Source of the DNA: DASSQJ01 sp963730165
Lineage (GTDB): Bacteria > Actinomycetota > Actinomycetes > Actinomycetales > Dermatophilaceae
DNA: 64,000 nt
Reading direction: 5' to 3'
Assembly (NCBI GenBank): GCA_963730165.1
Contig: CAVSQS010000008.1
Span: 248,001 to 312,000, forward strand
Positions within the stretch are counted from its first letter, which is position 1; each line of letters opens with the position of its first letter. The notes beneath the pieces were generated by a model that did not search any database, was not told the DNA's origin, and worked only from the letters and a program-made list of their open reading frames with translations. A program made the position numbers and the translations under genes. This document shows, in pieces, positions 41,027-49,138 of this stretch.

Positions 41027-41994
41027 TGGCAGCAACGACCGACAGGGCCACGGCCCTGCGCGAACGCGACGTCGTCATCCCCCGGGAGGACACGACCCTG
41101 ACGGGGACCGTCTGCACCCCGGTGCACGCCGGCGCCGGTGCTGCGGTGCTGCTGCTGCCTGGCTCGGGCCCCATCGACCGGGACGGCAACCACCGCCGGC
41201 TCCGGCTCGACGTCTCCCGCCAGCTGGCCCACGAGCTGGCCCGGCACGGCGTCACCAGCCTGAGGTACGACAAGCGCGGGGTCGGCGCGAGCCCGGGTGA
41301 CTGGCGATCCGCGGGCCTGTACGACCTCATCGAGGATGCTCGGGCAGCGCGCGCGGTGCTTGCCGAGCAGCCGGAGGTCGACGCCGCTCGGGTGTTCGTC
41401 GCCGGCCACAGCGAGGGCGCCCTGGTCGCCGCGGCCGTGGCCGCGGGCGACTTCACCGTGGCCGGGGTCGTGCTCCTGGCCGGGGCGGCGCGGGACGGTG
41501 AGTCGGTCCTCGTGTGGCAGGCCGAGAGGCTCCGCGAGACCCTGCCGGCCGTCCCGCGCACGGTGTTGCGGGTGCTGCGCGTCGACCTCGTCGAGAAGGT
41601 GCGGGCCAACCACCGCAAGCTCAAGGCGACGACCACCGACACCGCCCGCGTGGGCGGCGCACGCATCAACGCCCGGTGGTTCCGGGAGTACATCGCGCAC
41701 GACCCGGTGGCGGACCTGCGTCGGATCACCGCGCCGGTCCTGGCCATCACCGGCGAGAAGGACCTGCAGGTGGACAGTGCCGACCTCGAGGTCGTCCGGG
41801 CCGTCGTGCCCGGAGAGGTCACGGTGCAGCGCGTCCCGGACCTGACCCACACCCTCCGCCGACAGCCGGGCGAGCCCTCGATCAAGCGCTACCGCCAGGA
41901 GGTCCGCGGGCCCGTCGACCGGGGCGTGCTCGACACCGTCACCGGGTGGGTCCTCGGCCACGCCGGTGCCCGGCCCGGCGACGACGCACGATAG
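41026..41994 (+). CDS. Alpha/beta hydrolase
   Basis: 322-residue alpha/beta-hydrolase fold protein. Oxyanion-region VLLLPGSGPIDRDGN, nucleophile elbow GHSEGA (serine near residue 130), acid in ITGEKDLQV, and catalytic histidine in VPDLTHTL. Resembles the YqiA/dienelactone-like esterase group often named as BAAT/acyl-CoA thioester hydrolase. Co-transcribed with the preceding small gene and controlled by the divergent regulator (inference). Substrate unknown. Confidence 0.83.
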   Translation: MAATTDRATALRERDVVIPREDTTLTGTVCTPVHAGAGAAVLLLPGSGPIDRDGNHRRLRLDVSRQLAHELARHGVTSLRYDKRGVGASPGDWRSAGLYDLIEDARAARAVLAEQPEVDAARVFVAGHSEGALVAAAVAAGDFTVAGVVLLAGAARDGESVLVWQAERLRETLPAVPRTVLRVLRVDLVEKVRANHRKLKATTTDTARVGGARINARWFREYIAHDPVADLRRITAPVLAITGEKDLQVDSADLEVVRAVVPGEVTVQRVPDLTHTLRRQPGEPSIKRYRQEVRGPVDRGVLDTVTGWVLGHAGARPGDDAR

Positions 41995-42124
41995 GACCAC
42001 GAGCGCCGCGGGGCGGTGGCGCCGTTCACCGACCTCGGGCCGGTGTGACCGGGCGCCCCAGGCTCGGTTCTGGCGGGGCCTGCCCAGTGCGTAGAGTTGT
42101 GGGCTGTCCGTCCCCGGGCGGCTC

Positions 42125-42197
42125 GCTGGCGTGGCGCAATCGGTAGCGCACCTGTCTTGTAAACAGGTGGTTAGGGGTTCGAGTCCCCTCGCCAGCT
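42125..42197 (+). tRNA. tRNA-Thr (anticodon TGT)
   Basis: 73-base cloverleaf: acceptor gctggcg / cgccagc, anticodon stem cctgt / acagg with loop cttgtaa (anticodon TGT), and T arm aggggttcgagtcccct. CCA is not encoded. A TAGAGT -10 box lies at 42090. The integrase gene reads away just downstream, so the 3' half is very likely the attachment site of the element. Confidence 0.93.
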
Positions 42198-42355
42198 CTC
42201 GCTCCTGACCTTGTCGTATCACCCCTCTCACCTGCGATGATGTGCTGTGTCGGCACCTTTGCCGACGTGGACACAGGGGGACAGGGATGGACACGGATTG
42301 GCCGCGCGGATGGCACGCAGATCGGCACGAAATCCGTCGTGCCATTGGGGTCGTC
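42198..42355 (+). other. Likely attachment-site arm region of the integrated element
   Basis: 158 bases between tRNA-Thr and the integrase. It holds two spaced copies of tggacac (42268 and 42288, 20 bases apart), an inverted repeat gtcggc/gccgac (about 42248-42265), and ggcacga / tcgtgcc (42324-42343) just before the integrase start. These are candidate integrase/excisionase arm sites or the int promoter operator. Confidence 0.4.
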
Positions 42356-43488
42356 ATGACCGGGCGGAGGGGTCAGCGCGGGCTTCGGTCAGATCCGGAA
42401 GCTGCCGTCGGGGCGCTGGCAGGCGAGCTACATGGCGCCCGACCTCCGCCGGCTCAACGCCCCGGTCACCTTCTTCACGAAGGCGGACGCCGAGGGCTGG
42501 CTCGGCGTGGAGCACCGGAAGATCGCGGACGGCGCCTGGGAGCGGCCGAAGCCGCCGGAGCCGCCCGCGCCGCCGCCGGTGCTCGAGACCTTCGGCGACT
42601 ACGCCACGACGTGGGTCGCGACGCGCGACATCAAGCCGAAGACCCGGGAGGGGTACGAGCACATCCTGTCGAAGTACCTCCTGCCGGCGTTCGGCGCTCG
42701 GCCGCTCGTCGAGATCAAGTCGCCCGACGTCCGTGCGTGGTGGGCGTCGATGGACCCCGGAACCCCGACGGTCCGGGCCCGCGCCTACGGGGTGCTCAAG
42801 GCGGTGATGAACACCGCCGTCGCCGACGACCTCATCGACGCCAACCCCTGCCGCATCCGTGGCGCCTCGAACGCGCCGCGAGCGAGGGACGTCCGGCCGG
42901 CGACGGTCGAGGAGCTGGCGGTCATCGTCGAGGCGATGCCCGACCGCTACCGGGCGCTGGTGCTCCTCGGCGCCTGGTGCGCGCTGCGGTCGGGGGAGAT
43001 GCTCGAGCTCCGCCGTCGGGACGTCGACCTCGTCAACGGGACCGTTCGGGTCGAGCGCGCCGTCTCGCAGGTCCATGGCCGAGCCGTCGTCGGCACGCCG
43101 AAGTCCGCTGCCGGCATCCGGACCGTGGCGATCCCGCCCCACGTCGTGCCGGCGCTCGCGCACCACCTCGAGGAGTTCGTCGGCCCCTGGGCCCGACGCG
43201 CTGTTGTTCCCGGCGGCCGACGGGGTCTCGAGCCTCCAGCCGTCGGGCTTCTACAAGTACTGGAAGGAGGCGCGGGCTGCGGCCGGTCGACCGGACCTCC
43301 GGATCCACGACCTCCGCCACACCGGCGCGACGATGGCGGCGATGGCCGGCGCCACCCTCGCCGAGCTCCAGCAGCGCCTCGGCCACAGCAGCGTCAACGC
43401 CGCCCTCCGCTACCAGCACGCCGCCCAGGGCCGCGACCGGCAGATCGCCGAGGCGCTCTCGCGGATGTCGAACCCGAAGGGCGAGTAG
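42356..43488 (+). pseudogene. Tyrosine integrase, two frameshifts
   Basis: Site-specific recombinase of the phage/ICE type, about 377 residues if repaired. Segment 1 is a few residues from ATG 42356. An extra G in the run near 42370 shifts the frame; segment 2 (to ~43190) holds the N-terminal SAM-like core-binding domain (IKPKTREGYEHILSKYLL) and the start of the catalytic domain with the first Arg (GAWCALRSGEML). A second extra base in the ggcccctgggccc run near 43190 shifts into segment 3, with HDLRHTGATM (His/Arg box), LGHSS and the catalytic Tyr in ALRYQHA. No stop codons occur inside segments. It is either recently broken or carries sequencing errors. Confidence 0.85.
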
Positions 43489-43496
43489 CGGTTCGG

Positions 43497-43685
43497 TCAC
43501 CGCCCGTTGGGGACGCGGACCATCATCCGGTCCACGTCGTCCGGGTCGAGGCGGATGAGCCGTCCGCACCGGTAGGCGGTCAACGCTCCGGCAGCGATGT
43601 GCCGTCGAAGCGTCTTGGTGCTGATCCCGGTGCGCTCCGCGGCCTGCGCGAGGGACTCGTAGGAGCGGCGGGCGGCGGTGGTCAT
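43497..43685 (-). CDS. Excisionase-like DNA-binding protein
   Basis: 62 residues with a helix-turn-helix of the excisionase/HTH_17 type: YESLAQAAERTGISTKTLRR then RLIRLDPDDVDRMM. Such proteins assist the integrase in excision or help control element genes. The start overlaps the stop of the upstream HTH gene (ATGA). Convergent with the integrase, 8 bases apart. Confidence 0.8.
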   Translation of the reverse strand: MTTAARRSYESLAQAAERTGISTKTLRRHIAAGALTAYRCGRLIRLDPDDVDRMMVRVPNGR

Positions 43686-43891
43686 GGGCGGGGGATGCCG
43701 AGCCAGCGGCGGGTTTCGGCGACGGTGGTGTAGAGGCGTCCGGTGCCGTTGAAGCGGGACCAGCGGGGTCCGACGCCGCGGCGGCGCCAGTCGCGGACGG
43801 TGCGTTGGGGGGTGTGGATGAGGGTGCAGAACTGTTCGAAGGTGAGCAGGGCGGTGTCGTCCCAGTGGGTGGGGACCTCGATGGGGTGCAT
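43682..43891 (-). CDS. Small AlpA/MerR-like helix-turn-helix protein
   Basis: 69 residues: LLTFEQFCTLIHTPQRTVRD forms the helix-turn-helix and WLGIPRP ends the wing region. It is the upstream partner of the excisionase-like gene, with 4-base overlap. Probably an element regulator or second excision factor. Confidence 0.72.
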   Translation of the reverse strand: MHPIEVPTHWDDTALLTFEQFCTLIHTPQRTVRDWRRRGVGPRWSRFNGTGRLYTTVAETRRWLGIPRP

Positions 43892-43989
43892 GCGCCGGCT
43901 CCTGCCGTCGGCGAGTTGGTGCCTCTACTTGTAAAAGCCTCCGGGACGCCGCTTCCGGGACCTGCGGGGCTGCGCCTGTGACCGGATCG

Positions 43990-46667
43990 TTACCGTCCGA
44001 GACGTGGGGACCGGTCGGGGGACGTCGGCTGCCAGGGGACGTGTTCGGGGGGACGGCGCGGTGCGGGGACGTCGAAGAAGTCGGGGTGGGTGGGCCGGGG
44101 TTGGGGTCCGTAGCGGTCGATGTCCTCGGCGGCCTGGTGGGCGGCGTGGGCGGGTCCGAGGTCGGCGCGGTCGCGGCTGAACGTGGCGACCCACTGGGCG
44201 CGGGCGTCGTCGAGGGTGTCGGCGACGAGGTGGGCGGTGTTGGTGTGCCGGCCGCGGGTCATGGCGACGTAGGCGGCGGCGGCGCCGGTGGTGTCGTCGA
44301 GGAGGAAGTGCGCGTCGGGGACGGTGTCGCCCTGGGCGCCGTGGACGGTGGTGGCGTAGGCGAGCTCGACGTGGTCGCTGGACGTAGTCGGCGGGCAGGT
44401 GCCGGGTGCCGCGCCGGCCGTGAACGATCAGCGAGCCGTCGTGTCTTGACGGTGGTGATGGTCCACCGGTCGCGGTTGGCGACGCCGAGGTCGGGGTGGT
44501 TGCGTCGGGTGGCGACGAGGTCCCCGGCCGCCACGGTCTCCCCGGCGCGGGTGGTGACGGCCGGCCCGGTCGGGAGGCGTCTCCGTGGGTGCGGCGGTGG
44601 TCGCGGATGGCGGCGTTGAGGGCGGCGACCTGGTCGCGGGTGTCGGCGATGACGAGCCCGTCGGCTCGGGCGAGCGCTTGGGTGCGTTCGACGTCGCTGG
44701 GGTGGATGACGACCTGCCCGCGCTCGTAGAGGCCGGTCGAACACCGTCGGCGGGGTCGTGTCCGGTGCGCATGTGGAGGGTGAGGGCGGCGTAGTCGGGG
44801 TCGGTGAACCGGTGGATGCCGTCGAGGAGGACGTGCGCGTCGGGCGCGGCCCAGCGGGTGGCGTGGTCGAGGACGCCGCCGCGGCCGACCGCGGGCAGCT
44901 GGTGGCGGTCCCCGACCAGGGCGAGGCGGGCGCCGGCGGTGTCGGCGATGTGCAGCAGGGCCTGGGCGGTGTCCTGGTCGAGCATGCCGGCCTCGTCGAC
45001 GACGAGCAGGTCACCGGGCAGCAGCCGCGCCAGCGGGTCCGCAGGTACCTGTTCGTGCCAGCGGTGCCCGTCGCTGTCCCAGCGGTGGCCGTGGCGGTGG
45101 GCCAGCCACGCGGCGGAGAACGCGTCCGCGCCGGTCTCGGCCTGCACGACCTGGGCGGCCTTCAACGTCGGCGTCACCACGACGACCCGGTGCCCCTGCC
45201 CGGCGAGGAGGTCGCGGGTGGCGGCGAGGGTGGTGGTCTTCCCGGCCCCGGCGGCGCCCTCGACGACGACCAGCCGGGCGGTGCCGGCCAGCGCGGCCAC
45301 CGCGCCCTGCTGGGCCGGGTCCAGGACCCGCCCGCCGACCCGGGCACCCGACCGGCACCGGGGTGCCGGGGTGGTCGGCGCGGGCGGCGAGGCGGGTGGT
45401 GAGGTCGGCTTCGACGTCGAGGACCCGCCGGGAGGTCAGCGCCCGGACGTGCTCGGGGACATCCGGCGCGGTCCAGCAGCGGCACGCACCGGGCCACGGC
45501 ACGCGCGGTGAGGTCCTCGACCAGCTCGCCCCGGACCGCGGCCGGGGTGATGACGTCGAGCCCGGCGACGATCTGCTCGGCCTCGCCGCGGATGTCGGCG
45601 GCGTTCCAGGCCGACCGGCGGGCGCCGAGCCGGGTCAGGACCAGGTCGGCCACGGCGTCCCGGTCGACCCGCCCCACCGCCGTCCCCTCCAGGCCGCGCC
45701 GAGGTCCGGGTCGGGTGGGGGTGGGGTGAAGCCGAGGTCGTGCAGCTCCTGCCGCCACCGGGCGGCGAGGTCGGCGCCGGTGGTGGGGGTGACCTTGTCG
45801 GGGCGGGCCTGCGCCCACGCCCGCCGGTCCCACGCCCGGCGGAGCTGTGGGCCCGGGCTCGGCGCCGGGGTGCTCGGCCCGCCACGCGGCCTCGTACCGG
45901 TCGATGTTCCGGGCGATCTGTGCGGCGCGGGCACTGAACCGGCCCGCATACCGGGCGAGCTCGGCGATCTCACCCGTGCCGGGGTCGAGGTGGTAGCCGC
46001 GGGCCGCGAGCGCGCGGCGGAAGCCGGGGTCGCAGGCGACGGCGGCGTGCCCGATCCCGTTGACCGCGTGGATGGAGTCCACCACCCCGACCGAGTGCAG
46101 CCCCCGCCACGCCCCACCGGCGAGGACGCGGGCGTTGACCTGGAGGTGCAGGTGCCGGTGCGGGTCCCCCGCCCGCGAGGTGTAGTGCCGCACCACGACC
46201 GCCTCGAGCCGGTCGACGGGGACCTGCACCTGCCGGCCCCGCGGCCCGACCCGGGTGGTGGCGTGCGCGGCGAGCCACCCGATGATCTCCCTCGCCGCCT
46301 TCTCCTGCGCCGCGTCGTAGGCGTCGGCGACGTCGGGGTGCAGGGACGCGGCCAGGGACCAGGTCTTCGGTCCGTTGACGACGACCTCGACGAACCGCAG
46401 CCCCCGCTCGTCGGTCCGCAGCCGACCCTTCGCGGCCCCGGTCTCGACGTCGTACCCGGCGACCCAGCGTTCGTACGCCGGCCCGTCCAACGTCCCCCCG
46501 TCGGTGACGGTCGGGGGGACGACCCCGTCGCCGGCGGTGGCGACGTACCGGGTGGCCAGGCCGGTGCCCTCGGCCAGGTAGTAGTCATCCGCGCGGGACC
46601 GGTCCGCCTCGACATAGCAGCGGGCCGCGACCGCCGAGCCGCGGTAGAACTTCACCCCGCCATGCAC
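43990..46667 (-). pseudogene. MobF-type conjugative relaxase-helicase, many frameshifts
   Basis: About 890 residues if repaired. The N-terminal relaxase starts at GTG 46667 (HGGVKFYRGSA) with tyrosines in SRADDYYLAEG and the three-histidine metal site PHRHLHLQVN. The helicase half has Walker A EGAAGAGKTTT, Walker B VVDEAGM, and the C-terminal VHGAQGDTV and MTRGRHTN motifs. The coding frame changes at about 45860, 45690, 45475, 45350, 44740, 44730, 44575, 44450 and 44385, yet each segment stays conserved and free of stops. It would nick at oriT and unwind DNA for transfer of the element. As it stands it cannot give one protein. Confidence 0.85.
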
Positions 46668-46742
46668 CCGGCCCCACCACCCGTCACTGCCCGTCAACCA
46701 GCCCGGAAACGACGTTCGGCCCGCCCTCACGGGCGGACCGAC

Positions 46743-46757
46743 CTACGAACTTCGTAG
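46743..46757. repeat. Inverted repeat upstream of the relaxase
   Basis: ctacgaa-c-ttcgtag, perfect 7-bp arms, 76 bases upstream of the relaxase start. Position suits an operator or part of an oriT; neither is shown. Confidence 0.4.
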
Positions 46758-46820
46758 CATGCGTGCCGCTCGATAGTAGAGCGCTTCGCGCGGCTGGTCC
46801 GGGGGATGGGTCTCCGGACT

Positions 46821-46840
46821 CGTCACAGGACGTCACAGGA
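46821..46840. repeat. Direct repeat at the edge of the actinobacterial sequence
   Basis: Two adjacent identical copies of cgtcacagga. They are the last sequence before the composition changes. Confidence 0.5.
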
Positions 46841-46869
46841 CCTCTGCCGCTCAACATAGCATTACCGTC
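46841..46869. other. Probable chimeric junction between two genomes
   Basis: Left of here: very high GC actinobacterial mobile element. Right of here: a coding frame for the C-terminus of a P-type ATPase with no front part, then lower-GC Chloroflexota-like genes. The exact base cannot be fixed. An assembly join is the simplest reading. Confidence 0.7.
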
Positions 46870-47232
46870 GTGCTGCTGGTCGTCTACCTGCTTTACGCAG
46901 ACAGCGCGCTCCAACTTCAGCGCACGGTGCTCACCACCACCGCCTTATTGACCGGTCTGCTGCTGATCATTTTCGCCGAGCATTCCGTCGAACGCTGGGA
47001 AAGCGGCGAACGGCTGCATTTCGACTCGCGCCGGATCGTGCTGGCGCTGGTTATGCTCGCCCTGTACGTGCTGATCTTCCCCTTCCCCGGTGCGCGCCGT
47101 TTCTTCGAGCTGAATACCCTCGCCTGGAAAGACCTGGGCGTCGTCCTGGTGGCGGTCATCGTCTGGGCTGTGACCGTGCGCGCCCTGTGGCGTTACGATA
47201 TTTTCACACGGCTGTTGATACCGGAGGGATGA
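46870..47232 (+). CDS. C-terminal fragment of a P-type ATPase
   Basis: About 120 residues remain, with three to four membrane segments (VLTTTALLTGLLLIIF, IVLALVMLALYVLIF, VVLVAVIVWAVTVRALW). The pattern RRFFELNTLAWKDLG followed by VRALWRYDIFTRLL matches the tail of Chloroflexota cation-transporting P-type ATPases as I know them. No phosphorylation or nucleotide-binding motifs are present because the front is missing. The GTG at 46870 is only the first start codon in the open frame, not a real start. Confidence 0.65.
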   Translation: MLLVVYLLYADSALQLQRTVLTTTALLTGLLLIIFAEHSVERWESGERLHFDSRRIVLALVMLALYVLIFPFPGARRFFELNTLAWKDLGVVLVAVIVWAVTVRALWRYDIFTRLLIPEG

Positions 47233-47570
47233 TGCGAGACCCGGCTTACATAACGATTGGACCCGATGGTCATGTGACGTTGTATTGGGGCGATGGTACG
47301 GAAGAGTGGAAAGAGATCATCATACGCGGCCCGCGCGTGACCAACAGCCGCGAATTCGTTGACGTGATCGAAGAGCTAAAAGCGTGGGCCGAGGACAACG
47401 GCTATGCCGTCATCATCCCGCCTTATGATTTCGAACCCCCGGATGCCGTCGAGATCGACATTCCCGACGACGAAGCCGACCTGATCACCCTGGACGACGT
47501 GGACGACCTGATCGATGACCTCTACAGCGCAGAAGATGACGACGATCCGCCAGACGATGACCGCTATTAG
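47229..47570 (+). CDS. Acidic protein of unknown function
   Basis: 113 residues, very acidic at the C-terminus (LYSAEDDDDPPDDD). The N-terminal part is beta-rich (YITIGPDGHVTLYWGDG). It overlaps the ATPase stop by 4 bases (ATGA), so the two are co-transcribed; ATG 47232 is an alternative start. No family recognised. Confidence 0.55.
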   Translation: MMRDPAYITIGPDGHVTLYWGDGTEEWKEIIIRGPRVTNSREFVDVIEELKAWAEDNGYAVIIPPYDFEPPDAVEIDIPDDEADLITLDDVDDLIDDLYSAEDDDDPPDDDRY

Positions 47571-47579
47571 ACCGCGCAC

Positions 47580-47606
47580 AAAAAAAGACCCCGCGTAGGC
47601 GGGGCC
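47580..47606 (-). terminator. Intrinsic terminator of the pilin gene
   Basis: Stem ccccgc / gcgggg with 4-base loop, followed on the minus strand by seven U residues. It lies 22 bases after the pilin stop. Being nearly symmetric it may also stop + strand transcripts. Confidence 0.8.
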
Positions 47607-47628
47607 TTAATGGTAAAGCGTGTCAAAA

Positions 47629-47775
47629 TTACAGGTTCACGATGATGTTCGAGAAGATGTTACCAATCGCCGGGCCAAGCAGGACCAGGATGATAATCAC
47701 GACCACGGCCACCAGGACGAGAATAAGCGCGTACTCAACAAGACCTTGACCTTCTTCACGAGGCATGTACAACAT
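47629..47775 (-). CDS. Flp-type (type IVb) pilin, 48 residues
   Basis: Small pilin-like protein: a short charged leader with EEGQGLVEYALILVLV, where Glu at +5 after the glycine-type cleavage site and the following ~20 hydrophobic residues match Flp/Fap pilins, then a short polar tail (GPAIGNIFSNIIVNL). Its ribosome site is aggag, it has its own promoter (TTGATT-17-TATGAT) and its own terminator, so it is a strongly expressed single-gene unit. No prepilin peptidase or tad assembly genes lie in the window. It would form a thin surface filament or membrane pilin. Confidence 0.8.
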   Translation of the reverse strand: MLYMPREEGQGLVEYALILVLVAVVVIIILVLLGPAIGNIFSNIIVNL

Positions 47776-47816
47776 TTCGGGTTCTCCTGAGATAGATGAT
47801 TTCCGGATACGTTGTG

Positions 47817-47845
47817 ATCATACAACAGTTCGGAGAATAAATCAA
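47817..47845 (-). promoter_or_regulatory. Sigma-70 type promoter of the pilin gene
   Basis: On the minus strand, TTGATT and TATGAT are separated by exactly 17 bases, 42 bases before the ATG. A near-consensus promoter, quite unlike the -10-only promoters left of 46.8 kb. Confidence 0.75.
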
Positions 47846-47922
47846 GACATTAGATCACTTTTTATCGGAAATTTACTTTTTTTTACGGCTTCATCTCTAT
47901 CTGGTGCGTATGGAGGAGAAAC

Positions 47923-47943
47923 GGGCGTGTCCTTCACACGCCC
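47923..47943 (-). terminator. Hairpin after the SDR gene
   Basis: Inverted repeat gggcgtgt / acacgccc with a 5-base loop, 14 bases past the stop of the gene at 47958. The U-rich tail on the minus strand is weak (gtttctcc). Confidence 0.5.
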
Positions 47944-47957
47944 TACGTCGCCTGGGT

Positions 47958-48986
47958 TTACTCGACCGGCTGGCGGTAGTGTTCGACAATGGTCGGGATC
48001 AGGTAATCGTTAAACGCGCGATCCGCATCATAATCCGGTGACCAGCCCCAATCCCGCCGGGCGGCGCTGTCATCCAATCCGCTCGGCCAGCTATCCACAA
48101 TGCCCTGCCGCGCGTCCAACGGCTCAAAGGTCGTCTCCGCTTCCGGAAAGGCCGCTTTCACCAGTTCAGACAATTCCAGCGCCGAACGACTGAAGCTCGT
48201 CACGTTGTAGACGTTCCGCGTCAGCTTCTCGCGCGGAGCCTGCGCTAGCGTCAGCAGGGCCTTAATCGCGTCCGGCATCACCATAAACGGGATCGTCGTA
48301 TCGCCGCGCACAAAGGCCGCGTAAGGCTTACCCTGTGCCCCCGCGTGGAGCATTTCGGGCGCGTAGTCACTCGTGCCGCCGGTCGGCATGGTCATCGCGC
48401 TGATCAATCCCGGAAACCGCACGCAACGGAAATCCACGCCTATCGACTTGTGCGCCGAAAGCTGCCGGTAGTGGTGCGCATAATAACGCCCGATATGTTC
48501 GCAGTACAGCTTGTTACATCCGTACATCGTGATCGGACTCAGGTGTTCATCCTCCTGAACGTCACCCGCCGCCCGTTTCGTCGCCAGCTCACGTATCCCA
48601 TACGACGCAATCGAACTCGCATAGATGAACTTCACCGGTCGATCGCGCGTCACGCTCTGGTCCACCGCCACCTTGAGCAGATTGATAGTCCCCTGCACGT
48701 TGACCCGGTGCGCGTTCTCCGGGTTGAACTCCGAGCTGGTCGACAGCAGCGCCGCCAGATGGTAGATCGTATCGATCTCGTATTCGGTATCCAGCGTTTC
48801 CAGCAGTTCGACGTCCAGAATATCGCCGACAATCGTCCGCATCACGAGCTGCCGCAGGGGGCGTTCGACGCGCTTCAAGTCCAGGACCACGACCGGATTC
48901 TGGTCCGGCATTTTCGCCAGGGCCGTGATCAGCCCGTGCCCAACTTCACCATTCGCGCCAGTAATGAGGGTAATCTTTTTACGCAA
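47958..48986 (-). CDS. SDR-type L-threonine 3-dehydrogenase-like epimerase family protein
   Basis: 342-residue extended short-chain dehydrogenase. The NAD-binding loop TGANGEVGHG is at the N-terminus, and the active-site Tyr-Lys pair sits in MYGCNKLYCE. GGTSDYAPEMLHAGAQGKPY and DSWPSGLDDSAARRDWGW match the epimerase-fold threonine dehydrogenase group, which oxidises threonine to 2-amino-3-ketobutyrate. A TTG at 48986 with an ideal ribosome site (ggaagg) is chosen; the upstream extension in frame looks non-coding. Other epimerase activity is possible. Confidence 0.78.
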   Translation of the reverse strand: MRKKITLITGANGEVGHGLITALAKMPDQNPVVVLDLKRVERPLRQLVMRTIVGDILDVELLETLDTEYEIDTIYHLAALLSTSSEFNPENAHRVNVQGTINLLKVAVDQSVTRDRPVKFIYASSIASYGIRELATKRAAGDVQEDEHLSPITMYGCNKLYCEHIGRYYAHHYRQLSAHKSIGVDFRCVRFPGLISAMTMPTGGTSDYAPEMLHAGAQGKPYAAFVRGDTTIPFMVMPDAIKALLTLAQAPREKLTRNVYNVTSFSRSALELSELVKAAFPEAETTFEPLDARQGIVDSWPSGLDDSAARRDWGWSPDYDADRAFNDYLIPTIVEHYRQPVE

Positions 48987-49138
48987 GTTTTTTTCCTTCC
49001 TTTCAAAAAAGCCTATTGCCCCCATTTTACCGGGCCAAAACGGGGCCAACAAGTGTCACAAAGCAGATTTCCCCGCCCGAAAACAAACGGGGATGAGCAG
49101 CGCCCACCCCCGCGAACCAGGTGATTTTGTCTACCGGA

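Noticed and set aside
42125..46757. Prophage
   Set aside because: Only integrase, excisionase-like genes and a conjugative relaxase are seen; no capsid, terminase or tail genes.
46870..47232. Complete small membrane protein
   Set aside because: The frame is open upstream into the join and the sequence matches the end of a P-type ATPase, so it is a fragment.
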